64,000 nt of DNA from Lachnospiraceae bacterium (GTDB taxonomy: Bacteria; Bacillota; Clostridia; Lachnospirales; Lachnospiraceae), in contig JAGBBV010000030.1 of assembly GCA_017938315.1 (NCBI GenBank), positions 248,001 through 312,000 on the forward strand, read 5' to 3'. Made by a program: the position numbers and the translations under genes. The notes beneath the pieces were generated by a model. The model ran no database searches, was not told the DNA's origin, and saw only the letters and a program-made list of their open reading frames with translations. Shown here piece by piece: positions 8,105 to 16,580 of this stretch (position 1 is the stretch's first letter; each line of letters opens with the position of its first letter).

Positions 8105-9033
8105 TAGTAGCCACACCTTTTATGAATAATATATCTGGGTCGTCCTTTTATTTCATCATAAATTCTGGATATATAGTGCCCGATAATGCCTAAACTGATC
8201 ATCAGTACGCTTCCGATAATGAGGAGCAGTAGGATGACAGTGGTGAATCCTTCCAGTGCCGTGCCGGTAAAATAGCGGTACAGGGAATGGATAGCAAAGA
8301 TAATGGAAAACAAAAACATCATCCATCCCATCAGACTTACAAACTGCATAGGTGCACCGGAGAAAGAGGTGATGTTCCGTATGGCATATTTGGTAAGACT
8401 CCACATGGACCATTTGGAGGTGCCCACGGTACGTTCCTGCACTTCAAAGGAAACAGAAGTAGTTTTAAACCCAATCCAAGAGGAAAGGGCACGGAAAAAA
8501 GGCGCCCGCTCCGGAAGCAGTAATAAGGCTTCCACAGCTCTGCGGTCCAGCAACTTAAAGTCAGAGGCATCTGCCATATTGATTCCCGTAACCTTACTGA
8601 TAATGCCGTAAAAACGGTTTGCACAAAAGGTGTGAAGGGGATTTTCCTTTCCCCGGGATGATTTGACACCTTCTACTACCTCGTAACCTTGTTCCCATAA
8701 GCGGTACATTTCTACAATTGTAGCAGGGGGATGCTGCAAATCACAGTCCATAATCACACAGCAGGCACCGGCCGCGTTTTCAAGACCGGCAAAAATAGCG
8801 GATTCCTTACCAAAGTTTCTGGAAAAAGAAATGCCGCGGATTTCAGGATTGGAGGTGGAAAACTCTGCAATTTTAGAGTAAGTAGCATCTGAGGATCCAT
8901 CATCCACAAATAGTATTTCAAAAGGGATAGTATTCTTATTCAATATATCTTTTACAGCTTCAAATGTAGTGGCAATCATGTCCTGCTCGTTATAGGCGGG
9001 AATGATTACTGAAAGCAACTTGTCATTTTCCAT
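8104..9033 (-). CDS. GT2 polyprenyl-phosphate glycosyltransferase (GtrB/DPM1-like)
   Basis: Membrane-associated family 2 glycosyltransferase, about 309 residues, predicted to move a sugar from a nucleotide to undecaprenyl phosphate on the inner face. It opens with SVIIPAYNEQDMI, has FVDDGSSDATY, the metal-binding MDCDLQHPP and, later, RAPFFRALSSWIGF. Two C-terminal helices (about 230-252 and 262-288) are typical of GtrB-like enzymes. ATG 9033 has AAGGAAGG upstream; the TTG at 9042 would put the ribosome site on top of the codon. It overlaps its neighbours on both sides and would supply the donor for the GT-C proteins at 6779 and 9023. Confidence 0.88.
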   Translation of the reverse strand: MENDKLLSVIIPAYNEQDMIATTFEAVKDILNKNTIPFEILFVDDGSSDATYSKIAEFSTSNPEIRGISFSRNFGKESAIFAGLENAAGACCVIMDCDLQHPPATIVEMYRLWEQGYEVVEGVKSSRGKENPLHTFCANRFYGIISKVTGINMADASDFKLLDRRAVEALLLLPERAPFFRALSSWIGFKTTSVSFEVQERTVGTSKWSMWSLTKYAIRNITSFSGAPMQFVSLMGWMMFLFSIIFAIHSLYRYFTGTALEGFTTVILLLLIIGSVLMISLGIIGHYISRIYDEIKGRPRYIIHKRCGY

Positions 9034-10603
9034 GTTTTTCAATACCTTCCTTAATATTGGTCTTTCTATTTACTATAAAGTTTGAAATAAGAGTAGTCAA
9101 CTTGGTTAGTCCCCATGCAGCCATGGGCACACATAAAACAAAGTATCCAAGTCCATATCTGCCGCCGGCTTCCCAAATCAGATGAAACAGATAACCACCC
9201 AATACACATAGGGAAAGAAGTGTATTTTGCACTTTCCGCTCACGGAGATGATACAGGGCAAATACACTGCTTCCTAAAAGAACCAAAAAGTGATATAAGT
9301 TCATAATGCCTTCTAATAGGAGTCTGCCGTTTCCATATATCAGATAAAGGGCCAAGGGGGAATGGTCATTCCGATGACGGCTATACCATTCATTGGTAAT
9401 CTGAGCCTGATAACCGGGATCATTCCATTGGGAAATAAATTTTTTATAAAAAAAGGATAATCCGGACTTGGGTGATTCAATAAAGGAAGAAAGAGATTCT
9501 TTTATTGAATCTACGCATACTGCAGTGGTTTGCTTGGAATCATAATTATTTTGCGTATAAACATTCCAATTATATGCGTTATACCATCCGTTTTCTATAT
9601 ACTCGTTTTCCTGTAGTCCCATGGCAATCCATGCAACCTTTGGAATGCCGGAAGGCATTTCTGATATACCCGAAACATGTGAATAATGTGCATTAACACA
9701 TCCGTTTACGAAAGAAGGACCTATCAGTAAAAGAACTGCAAAAGCAAGAGTGACAAATTGGGGTTTATGAATAAATTTTAAAACTAATAACAGGATAAAG
9801 GCAACTAATAATACCATGTTATTGGATTTAAAAAGCACGGCCAAAGTCATGAGTAAAACTGCAGGAAAAAGATACTTTTTATGGTCGGTATTATAGTAGC
9901 GGATAAAATAATAAATGGCGGGAACGGCAAAGCCTAGACCGGGAATATCGCCATAAATAAAAGTGCTATATAAATATAGGGGTAGCAGTCCTATGCATAA
10001 GAAAGAAAGGGTTGCCTGCAGCTTATAGTCATGAAACAGTTCTTCTGTAATGCGGTGTAAATAATAAACGGAACAAATAATGGCGCCAACGTTTATAAGT
10101 TGCAAAAGGGTAAAATTTTCGATTCCGAATATATGGTAAATAAGCTGTAAGTAACCAATCATTCCCAATTGATGAGGATAGTGTACCAGATAGCCGTCAC
10201 CTGTAAGGGATGAATAATCACCACCTAAAAATGCTATGGCAATTTCACTTAATGCCTGACTGTCACAGGAAACATTTACACGAAAAAGGAAAATGATAAA
10301 CAAACATAAAAAAATGGTCCATGCAAGTGAAATTTTTTCCAAAAGAACACAAAATTTTGGAGAAATTTCTTTTCGGATAAGGAAAAAATAATATATCAAC
10401 AATAGGATGCCTGATATTGTAAGTAACAAAACCGGAGAATCGGCTTTGTAAAGAGGTTTCTCGGTATCCTGATATAATTCCATATATGTGGTTTGGAACA
10501 AAGAAAAAAACATATTGGCACAAACCAATATAAAAAATGGAATTGTATAGATTAAAGATATAAAATAAATGATGGACTCTTTTTTGGACATAAGTTGTTT
10601 CAT
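9023..10603 (-). CDS. GT-C-like multi-spanning membrane protein
   Basis: Large hydrophobic protein (526 residues, about 12 helices) with the general look of GT39/PMT-type glycosyltransferases. The first extracytoplasmic loop carries NVSCDSQALSE and a GGDYSS/HYPHQLG segment before a helix, and a C-terminal hydrophilic stretch holds the YNAYNWNVYTQN region. ATG 10603 is preceded by AAAGGAAAA. A longer frame to TTG 10663 is rejected because that TTG is the first triplet of a -35 box. First gene of a three-gene operon (GT-C, GT2, GT-C). No specific substrate can be named. Confidence 0.7.
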   Translation of the reverse strand: MKQLMSKKESIIYFISLIYTIPFFILVCANMFFSLFQTTYMELYQDTEKPLYKADSPVLLLTISGILLLIYYFFLIRKEISPKFCVLLEKISLAWTIFLCLFIIFLFRVNVSCDSQALSEIAIAFLGGDYSSLTGDGYLVHYPHQLGMIGYLQLIYHIFGIENFTLLQLINVGAIICSVYYLHRITEELFHDYKLQATLSFLCIGLLPLYLYSTFIYGDIPGLGFAVPAIYYFIRYYNTDHKKYLFPAVLLMTLAVLFKSNNMVLLVAFILLLVLKFIHKPQFVTLAFAVLLLIGPSFVNGCVNAHYSHVSGISEMPSGIPKVAWIAMGLQENEYIENGWYNAYNWNVYTQNNYDSKQTTAVCVDSIKESLSSFIESPKSGLSFFYKKFISQWNDPGYQAQITNEWYSRHRNDHSPLALYLIYGNGRLLLEGIMNLYHFLVLLGSSVFALYHLRERKVQNTLLSLCVLGGYLFHLIWEAGGRYGLGYFVLCVPMAAWGLTKLTTLISNFIVNRKTNIKEGIEKHGK

Positions 10604-10634
10604 GCTTCTATTTTCCTTTTTATTATCTATTGTT

Positions 10635-10663
10635 AGTATAGTGGTTTGGACATGTTTTTTCAA
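10635..10663 (-). promoter_or_regulatory. Promoter of the GT-C/GT2/GT-C operon
   Basis: Minus strand TTGAAA (10663-10658), 17-base spacer, TATACT (10640-10635). Transcription would begin near 10628, before the ribosome site of the gene starting at 10603. Confidence 0.65.
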
Positions 10664-10679
10664 GAAGGAATGAGAAGGT

Positions 10680-10708
10680 TTGACGAATAAAAGCAGGTAG
10701 TATAAAAT
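10680..10708 (+). promoter_or_regulatory. Promoter of the epimerase gene
   Basis: TTGACG (10680-10685), 17-base spacer, TAAAAT (10703-10708), upstream of the epimerase and divergent from the promoter at 10635-10663. Confidence 0.55.
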
Positions 10709-10754
10709 AAAAAATTAGAAGTATAAAGAATCGTAAACTGTGAGGGACATGATG

Positions 10755-11753
10755 ATGAATCAATTAGATACAACGAAAACTTATTTGATTACAGGCGGTG
10801 CCGGGTTTATTGGCTTCTATTTGTCGAAGGCATTGCTTGAAAAAGGAGCCACAGTAATCAGCATAGACAATATGAATGATTATTATGAGGTTTCATTAAA
10901 AGAGGATAGACTTGCCATTTTAAGTGGGTTTTCACAGTTTTATTTTGTGAAGGCAGACATTGCGGATAAAGATGTGCTGTTTGAAATTTTTAAACAGTAC
11001 AAACCACAGGTGGTAGTAAATTTGGCTGCGCAGGCAGGAGTGCGTTATAGTATTGATAATCCGGATGCTTATATACAGTCTAATTTGGTTGGTTTCTTTA
11101 ATATATTGGAGGCTTGCAGAAATTATCCTGTGGAACATTTGGTATTTGCCTCCTCCAGTTCCGTTTATGGAGGAAATAAGAAAGTGCCCTTTAGCACAGA
11201 TGACCAAGTGGATAAACCGGTAAGCTTATATGCTGCCACGAAAAAGTCTAATGAGCTTATGGCATATTCCTACAGTAAACTGTATAAGATACCTCTTACA
11301 GGACTGAGATTTTTTACGGTGTATGGACCTATGGGCAGACCGGATATGGCTTATTTTAAATTTGCCAAAAAGATTATGGCAGGAGAGCCCATCCAAGTGT
11401 ATAACAATGGTGATATGAGGCGTGACTTTACTTATATTGATGACATCGTAACAGGAATTGAAAATATTCTTTGTAATCCTCCGGCAGCAGATGAAAATGC
11501 GGCATATTACAAGATATATAATATCGGTAATAATCAGCCGGAAAAACTTATGGATTATATTTCCGTTTTGGAAAAATGCATTGGAAGAGAAGCAAAGAAA
11601 GAATTTCTCCCCATGCAGCCGGGAGATGTTTATGAGACCTATGCGGATGTCAGTGATTTAATGCGTGACTTTGATTTTAAACCGGCAACGACAATAGAGG
11701 AAGGCCTTTCTAAATTTGCTGAGTGGTTTTTGGAATATTACAACTTTAAATAA
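10755..11753 (+). CDS. NAD-dependent sugar epimerase, UDP-glucuronate 4-epimerase type
   Basis: Extended short-chain dehydrogenase/reductase of about 333 residues acting on a nucleotide sugar in the cytoplasm. It has the NAD-binding GGAGFIG motif near the N-terminus, SIDNMNDYY, then AAQAGVRYSIDNP, the catalytic SSSSVYG and YAATK (Tyr/Lys pair), and RRDFTYIDDIV. AAQAGVRYS and YGPMGRPDMA are characteristic of UDP-glucuronate 4-epimerases (CapI/LpsL type), so UDP-galacturonate is the likely product. Three tandem ATG codons lie at 10749-10757 after GTGAGGGA; I chose the last for spacing. It has its own promoter and is a single gene, between two membrane glycosyltransferase operons that could use the product. 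Confidence 0.85.
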   Translation: MNQLDTTKTYLITGGAGFIGFYLSKALLEKGATVISIDNMNDYYEVSLKEDRLAILSGFSQFYFVKADIADKDVLFEIFKQYKPQVVVNLAAQAGVRYSIDNPDAYIQSNLVGFFNILEACRNYPVEHLVFASSSSVYGGNKKVPFSTDDQVDKPVSLYAATKKSNELMAYSYSKLYKIPLTGLRFFTVYGPMGRPDMAYFKFAKKIMAGEPIQVYNNGDMRRDFTYIDDIVTGIENILCNPPAADENAAYYKIYNIGNNQPEKLMDYISVLEKCIGREAKKEFLPMQPGDVYETYADVSDLMRDFDFKPATTIEEGLSKFAEWFLEYYNFK

Positions 11754-11802
11754 AGAAGCAGTTCTATAAAAAGAATCACAAGTATAAAATTATATTAAGA
11801 TT

Positions 11803-11833
11803 TTTTTAAGGTTGGCGAAAGAATCCTTAAAAA
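11803..11833 (+). terminator. AT-rich hairpin after the epimerase gene
   Basis: TTTTTAAGG (11803-11811) pairs with CCTTAAAAA (11825-11833) across a 13-base loop. Stability is low and no clean T-run follows, so a role as terminator is uncertain. Confidence 0.3.
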
Positions 11834-11931
11834 GATGGTTTTAATCTATGTTTTTGATGAAAATGTGATATGCTTATACATACAAAAGAGGTAAGGGAAT
11901 TGACTAAGTGAGTAGGAAGAGGAGTGAAAAG

Positions 11932-12984
11932 ATGAAGAGATGTATAAGTAAATTGTTGCTGTTGGCGATGGCAGTTACCTTGCTAACCGGATGTGGATCC
12001 ACTAAGGTTAACGATGGTAATAAAACCATGCAGGAAAATGTTGTGCTTACGGAAACGGGAGAGGTGCTGGTAAAAGAGCAGCCTACTGCAGAACCGGAAA
12101 AAACCAAGGAGCCGGAGAAAGTAAATGATATATCTCTTGAGGAACAAGTGCATGTCCAGAAAGAACATATCAGTATTGGCGATGTAGAAATTGATGTGCC
12201 GCTTGCACAGGAAGAAATTGTTGAACAGGAACCGGTAGAAGCAACGGGAAACGATTTGCAGATAGTTTTTTTGGGGGACAGTATTTTTGACTCTCATCGT
12301 GACGGTACAGGAATCCCTTATCTGACCGCAGTCCAATGTGAGGCAGATGTTTATAACTTGGCTATCGGAGGAACCAGTGCAACTGTAGAAGTTGGTGAAC
12401 AGATAGAGAGTGAAAAGTGGGAATCACGTTCGTTGGTAGGTGTGGTGAAAGCCTTAAAGGGGGAAATTACCACAGATATATTTAAGAATTATAATGCAAA
12501 AAGAGTACTGGATGATCCTAATGCTGATTTTTCAAAGACGGACTATTTTGTGGTAGAGTACGGAATCAATGATTTCTTTCAGGCTGCACCATTAGATAAT
12601 CTGGATGCGACCTATGATTTTACTACCTACGTTGGAGCATTGAGGTATGCGGTAACAAATTTGCGTGAGATAGCACCGGATGCTACCATTATTTTGTGTA
12701 GCCCTCATTATTGTCAGTTCTTCGATGGGAATAGGTATATAGGGGACAGCAATATCCTAAATAACGGATATGGCACTTTGTTTGACTACAAAGGGAAATG
12801 CCTATACGTGGCCAAGGAACAACAGACAGAATCATTAGATGCCTATTTCGATTTGGGGATTGATGGATATACGGCAAAGCAGTATTTGGAAGACGGGATT
12901 CACCTGACGGCTGAAGGCAGACAACTTTATGCAGACACGTTAGCAAAGAAAATCTTAAAACTGGAAGAAACAAAAAATAATTAA
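11932..12984 (+). CDS. SGNH/GDSL-hydrolase lipoprotein
   Basis: Secreted, lipid-anchored SGNH-fold esterase, about 350 residues. The signal ends in a lipobox, LLTGC, with the lipidated Cys21; an acidic/Glu-Pro-rich linker (about 30-100) follows. The catalytic set looks complete: block I FLGDSIFD (Ser), Gly in GGTSA, block III EYGINDFF (Asn) and block V DGIHLTAEG (Asp/His). Such enzymes remove or transfer acetyl groups on polysaccharide outside the cell. ATG 11932 is chosen over the upstream GTG at 11908 because GAGGAG lies just before it and the signal peptide begins there. It is a monocistronic gene with its own terminator. The paralogue at 51071 has lost key residues. Confidence 0.87.
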   Translation: MKRCISKLLLLAMAVTLLTGCGSTKVNDGNKTMQENVVLTETGEVLVKEQPTAEPEKTKEPEKVNDISLEEQVHVQKEHISIGDVEIDVPLAQEEIVEQEPVEATGNDLQIVFLGDSIFDSHRDGTGIPYLTAVQCEADVYNLAIGGTSATVEVGEQIESEKWESRSLVGVVKALKGEITTDIFKNYNAKRVLDDPNADFSKTDYFVVEYGINDFFQAAPLDNLDATYDFTTYVGALRYAVTNLREIAPDATIILCSPHYCQFFDGNRYIGDSNILNNGYGTLFDYKGKCLYVAKEQQTESLDAYFDLGIDGYTAKQYLEDGIHLTAEGRQLYADTLAKKILKLEETKNN

Positions 12985-12997
12985 TGAAAATGAAAGC

Positions 12998-13040
12998 GGA
13001 TGTTTATCATGATGCAAGTTGCTGGTAAACATCCTTTTTA
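12998..13040 (+). terminator. Terminator after the SGNH lipoprotein gene
   Basis: GGATGTTTA (12998-13006) pairs with TAAACATCC (13026-13034), followed by a T-rich tract. Confidence 0.8.
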
Positions 13041-13068
13041 TTTATGAATAGGACAAAAATAATGTGGC

Positions 13069-13097
13069 TTGACATGAAAAAAGGTGTACGAGATAAT
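13069..13097 (+). promoter_or_regulatory. Promoter of VTC/DUF4956/CotH module 1
   Basis: Consensus TTGACA (13069-13074), 17-base spacer, GATAAT (13092-13097), 35 bases upstream of the VTC start codon. Confidence 0.75.
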
Positions 13098-13131
13098 GGA
13101 AAAGAAACGGAAATAATCTGTGAGGAGTAAA

Positions 13132-13803
13132 ATGTATAGGGTAGAAGACAAATTCGGATGTAGCCGTGCAGAGTTATATCATTTGCAAAAGCGTTTGGGG
13201 TATGTATTAGAATCGGATTCTAATGAAAATAATATAGAAGGCTATAAAGTAAGTAGTTTGTATTTTGATGATTTACAGGACTCATGCCTACGGGACACTA
13301 TAGAAGGATATCGAAGCAGAAGGAAATACCGTATCCGGATTTATAATGATTCCTTTGACGCGATTAAATTAGAGGTAAAAGAGAAACAAAATAACAGAAT
13401 ATATAAATTATCCAGAACCATTACAAAGGAGGAAATGGATAGACTCATTTGCGGTGAATGCATTGACTGCACTTATGGGCAGGACGATCCTGCCACACTT
13501 TTTAATCTGGCTATCAAGGAGACCGACCTCAGACCTAAGGTGATTGTGACATATGAAAGGAAAGCCTTTGTATATGACTGGGGCAATGTTCGCATTACGC
13601 TGGATAGAAACGTAAGAGGGAGTAATGATATATTACACTTTGGAAAAAAAGAACTAGCATACGATTTTGTGAGAGAGTGTGATGCGGTATTGGAAGTAAA
13701 GTATGATGAATTTATACCGCAATTTATTTTACAATTATTGGAACTTGGAAATATGAAACAGACAGCATATTCTAAATATCAATTATGCAGAGAATTGTTT
13801 TAA
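13132..13803 (+). CDS. VTC-domain polyphosphate polymerase-like protein (copy 1)
   Basis: Cytosolic VTC-domain protein, 223 residues, related to the catalytic core of yeast Vtc4, which makes polyphosphate from ATP. It keeps the family signature: SSLYFDD, the basic strand RRKYRIRIY, KLEVKEK, VTYERKAF, RITLDRNV and LEVKYDEFIP, which line the triphosphate tunnel. The start is ATG 13132 after TGAGGAG; GTG 13120 overlaps that site. First gene of a three-gene operon with a DUF4956 membrane protein and a CotH kinase-like protein; the same trio recurs at 26263-29190. Enzymatic activity is inferred from the family. Confidence 0.87.
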   Translation: MYRVEDKFGCSRAELYHLQKRLGYVLESDSNENNIEGYKVSSLYFDDLQDSCLRDTIEGYRSRRKYRIRIYNDSFDAIKLEVKEKQNNRIYKLSRTITKEEMDRLICGECIDCTYGQDDPATLFNLAIKETDLRPKVIVTYERKAFVYDWGNVRITLDRNVRGSNDILHFGKKELAYDFVRECDAVLEVKYDEFIPQFILQLLELGNMKQTAYSKYQLCRELF

Positions 13804-13833
13804 GAAAAATGAATGAAGGAGAGGAATAAGGTT

Positions 13834-14514
13834 ATGTCAACAAAAGATGTGATAAAAAATAATATATTGGAAAGTCTTTCGGGAGGCACCTATTTAGATG
13901 CAAAAACCGTTTTGGGAATTTTATTTTTTGCAGCGCTGATAGGTGTATATGTGTATCTGGTTTATCGTTTTTCTGCGAAAAAGGCTTTTTATTCTAAGGA
14001 TTTAAATATTACCATGGCGGGAATGCCTATAGTCGTAGCGGCCATTATGATTGCCATGCAGGCAAACTTACTGGTTTCCCTTGGTATGGTAGGTGCTTTA
14101 TCTATTGTAAGATTCCGTACGGCTGTGAAGAATCCTCTTGACTTACTCTTTTTGTTTTGGACAATCAGTGCGGGTATTATCTGTGGAGTTAATTTAAAGG
14201 CATTGGTGCTGGTACTGTGCGCCGTAATGACAATCCTTATTTTGGTTTTACAGACGGTTCCGCAGATGAGTACGCCTTCTGTGCTGGTAATCAGGGGAGA
14301 TGCTAAGGAAGCTGACTGGGAAGAGATAAAGGCTTGTGTGCAGGAACACACAAAGACAGCAAAGTTGCAGACAGAAGGCTTTAAGGCAGGCCAAATGGAA
14401 TTGATTTACGAAGTGAGAGAAAAGGCCGGCTCCGGGCTGATTAGCGAACTGCAGAAATATGAACACCTGCAAGGAGTAAATTTGCTGAAACATGATGGAG
14501 AATTTCGTGTATAG
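13834..14514 (+). CDS. DUF4956 membrane protein (copy 1)
   Basis: Membrane protein of about 226 residues with four hydrophobic helices in its first 130 residues and a soluble C-terminal domain. The signature SLGMVGALSIVRFRTAVK between helices is the hallmark of DUF4956 and is nearly identical in the second copy at 28516. The family is of unknown function but is regularly found beside VTC-domain proteins; a role in anchoring the polymerase or moving its product through the membrane is a reasonable guess only. ATG 13834 is chosen because its N-terminus (STKDVIKNNILE) aligns with that of the paralogue; the ATG at 13813 is part of the AAGGAGAGG ribosome region. Confidence 0.85.
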   Translation: MSTKDVIKNNILESLSGGTYLDAKTVLGILFFAALIGVYVYLVYRFSAKKAFYSKDLNITMAGMPIVVAAIMIAMQANLLVSLGMVGALSIVRFRTAVKNPLDLLFLFWTISAGIICGVNLKALVLVLCAVMTILILVLQTVPQMSTPSVLVIRGDAKEADWEEIKACVQEHTKTAKLQTEGFKAGQMELIYEVREKAGSGLISELQKYEHLQGVNLLKHDGEFRV

Positions 14515-14526
14515 GATGAAAGTGAT

Positions 14527-16488
14527 ATGAAAAAAACAATAGGATTGTTCATCGTATTGGCAACAATTCTGCTGGGACTCTGTTTCGTAGAAAATAAAAA
14601 GAACGAAGTGGTTTTGGTTGATGGGGAAAGAACGCCCTTTTCCATTCGGCTGCATTACGATATGGGAGAACTTATGGTGCATCCATGGTATGACGAAACG
14701 GCAGGAGTATGGTATGTGTTTCTTCCCGGCTATGTTGACTTGGAAGAGGCAGATTGCAGCCAGTTAAAACAGGGTGACTTTTTTGTGGATGGCGAAAAAC
14801 AAAATCGCCGGTTCACCTGGCAGGATAATATGCAATATGAAATTTCATACTGTGGACAAACCATGCAGGTTGTATTTTTGAAAGAGGAAAATTTGTCCAA
14901 TCTGTTTATAGAAACGCAAAGCGGTACAAACGATGTCATCAGGGCGGCCAAGGAAAATGTGGAGAAAGGCCATATTGTTTCTTTGGACCACCGGGGAAAT
15001 GTCCAGTATGACGGAAAAATGAAAGAGATTTCAGGACACGGAAATGCATGGCAGTTTTATGATAAGAGAGCTTATGATATTAAATTAAATGGGAAGGCTA
15101 CTTTAGCGGGCATTGATGGTGGCAACCAGTGGAAACTTCTTCATTTGTGGAATGACGGAGATAAAATTCATTCGAAACTGGCTTTTGACATTGCACAGAT
15201 TTTAGGGGCAGATTACACGCCGGATGCCACATGGGTAAATGTTTACTTAAACGGTGAGTATCATGGAATGTATTTGCTTACCACGGCAGTGCGGGATAAA
15301 GATGTTTTTAATACAAAGGACGTCCTCTTTTTAGAAAAGGACTTGGAAGACCGCTATACATTAGAAGAACATGTAGTATCGGAAGAAGGGAACGGGTTTG
15401 TGATTCATAGACCCAAAGAAGTGACGGAAGAAGAAAAAGAAAAAATCGGGCAGTTGGTGCAAGAGGTAGAGAATTCTATTGCAGACGGAAACCTGCAGCA
15501 AGAACTGATTGATGTTGATTCTTTTGCCACACAATTCTTGGTGGATGAAATTACATTAAACAGTGACGGGTTTGAAACCAGCACGTATTTATATCGGACT
15601 GCAGAGGGAAAACCTTTTTGTGCCGGTCCTGCATGGGACTATGACGGAGCTTTCGGTGAATACTTACACACAAGTGAGAATCATGTAAATCCCGGACAAT
15701 CTGTTTTAGACGGAGAGCCTACAGAACTGACCTGGTATCAGAAACTGTATGATAATCCGGAGTTTTTGGATACAGTAATAGGAAAATATGAAGCAGCAAT
15801 GCCACAGCTTAGAAAACTGTATGAGGAAAATATAGATTTATATGCACGGTATATAGCCACATCAGTCAGAAATGATGATATCAGATGGGGCGGGTATAAT
15901 GAGACACTTCCCAGAACAGGAAACTATCAGACATGGGAAAACGATGTCAGATATTTGAAATATTTCTGCACGGCCAGGTATAATGCCTTGATGGAGAGGT
16001 GGAGGATAGAAGGAGATAAGATTGCTTTTGAAACTACCGGAGAAGACCATAAGGTTAAAGTACTCTATGGCGGAAAAGAGACAGTGATAGAGGTGCGTGA
16101 CGGAGAGACATTAAAACCCCAGCAGCTTGATGAAATATGTACAAGAGAGGGTTGCGTGACAAAAATCGCCTACAGCGAGGAACCATACAGTGAATATATG
16201 CCGGTACTGGAAGACTTTGCCATAAAGGTGGAGGCAAGGCCTACTGTGGATGAGACGGAAGAGTATAAATATGTGCATATACCTAAGGACATCTTTGCGG
16301 AAAACTATGATTATGTTTCTGTGTTTATGATAGACTCTGGTGGTAATATGGAAAATCTGCAGGTGGCGGAGCCCCTTTCGGACATTTATTTAGAACTTGA
16401 TAAAGAGCAAACAGGTACCATTGCAATCTATGTTTTTGGTGATGCGACGGGGACTACAGTGCTGGAAGAAGTAGTAATAGAATATTAA
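14527..16488 (+). CDS. CotH-family kinase-like protein, secreted (copy 1)
   Basis: CotH-family protein of 653 residues. A single N-terminal hydrophobic helix (about 3-22) acts as signal anchor, so the kinase-like domain is outside the cell. Core motifs of the family are present: a YDIKLNGKATL segment, WKLLHLWNDGDKIHSKLAFD (the conserved W...D...K pattern), YLNGEYHGMYLL, and the metal-site region GPAWDYDGAFGE. The final 120 residues (about 500-653) form one or two small beta-rich domains not needed for kinase activity. B. subtilis CotH phosphorylates spore-coat proteins; the target here is unknown. Third gene of the VTC-DUF4956-CotH operon, which ends at the hairpin 16497-16518. Confidence 0.85.
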   Translation: MKKTIGLFIVLATILLGLCFVENKKNEVVLVDGERTPFSIRLHYDMGELMVHPWYDETAGVWYVFLPGYVDLEEADCSQLKQGDFFVDGEKQNRRFTWQDNMQYEISYCGQTMQVVFLKEENLSNLFIETQSGTNDVIRAAKENVEKGHIVSLDHRGNVQYDGKMKEISGHGNAWQFYDKRAYDIKLNGKATLAGIDGGNQWKLLHLWNDGDKIHSKLAFDIAQILGADYTPDATWVNVYLNGEYHGMYLLTTAVRDKDVFNTKDVLFLEKDLEDRYTLEEHVVSEEGNGFVIHRPKEVTEEEKEKIGQLVQEVENSIADGNLQQELIDVDSFATQFLVDEITLNSDGFETSTYLYRTAEGKPFCAGPAWDYDGAFGEYLHTSENHVNPGQSVLDGEPTELTWYQKLYDNPEFLDTVIGKYEAAMPQLRKLYEENIDLYARYIATSVRNDDIRWGGYNETLPRTGNYQTWENDVRYLKYFCTARYNALMERWRIEGDKIAFETTGEDHKVKVLYGGKETVIEVRDGETLKPQQLDEICTREGCVTKIAYSEEPYSEYMPVLEDFAIKVEARPTVDETEEYKYVHIPKDIFAENYDYVSVFMIDSGGNMENLQVAEPLSDIYLELDKEQTGTIAIYVFGDATGTTVLEEVVIEY

Positions 16489-16496
16489 TGGGAAAT

Positions 16497-16518
16497 GAGG
16501 GACTGACATCAGTCCCTC
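16497..16518 (+). terminator. Hairpin after CotH copy 1
   Basis: Perfect 10-bp inverted repeat GAGGGACTGA (16497-16506) / TCAGTCCCTC (16509-16518). The tail TTCTT is short, so termination may be partial. Confidence 0.6.
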
Positions 16519-16521
16519 TTC

Positions 16522-16550
16522 TTGACCGAAATAGCATATCGTGGTACGAT
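16522..16550 (+). promoter_or_regulatory. Promoter of the 16581-23555 operon
   Basis: TTGACC (16522-16527), 17-base spacer, TACGAT (16545-16550), directly after the preceding hairpin. Confidence 0.55.
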
Positions 16551-16580
16551 TAGTTAAAATGTGGATAAGGCGGTTTGAAA

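Noticed and set aside
8287-8669. Several ORFs on both strands within the GT2 gene
   Set aside because: The GT2 frame is strong and continuous; the others show no motif or ribosome site.
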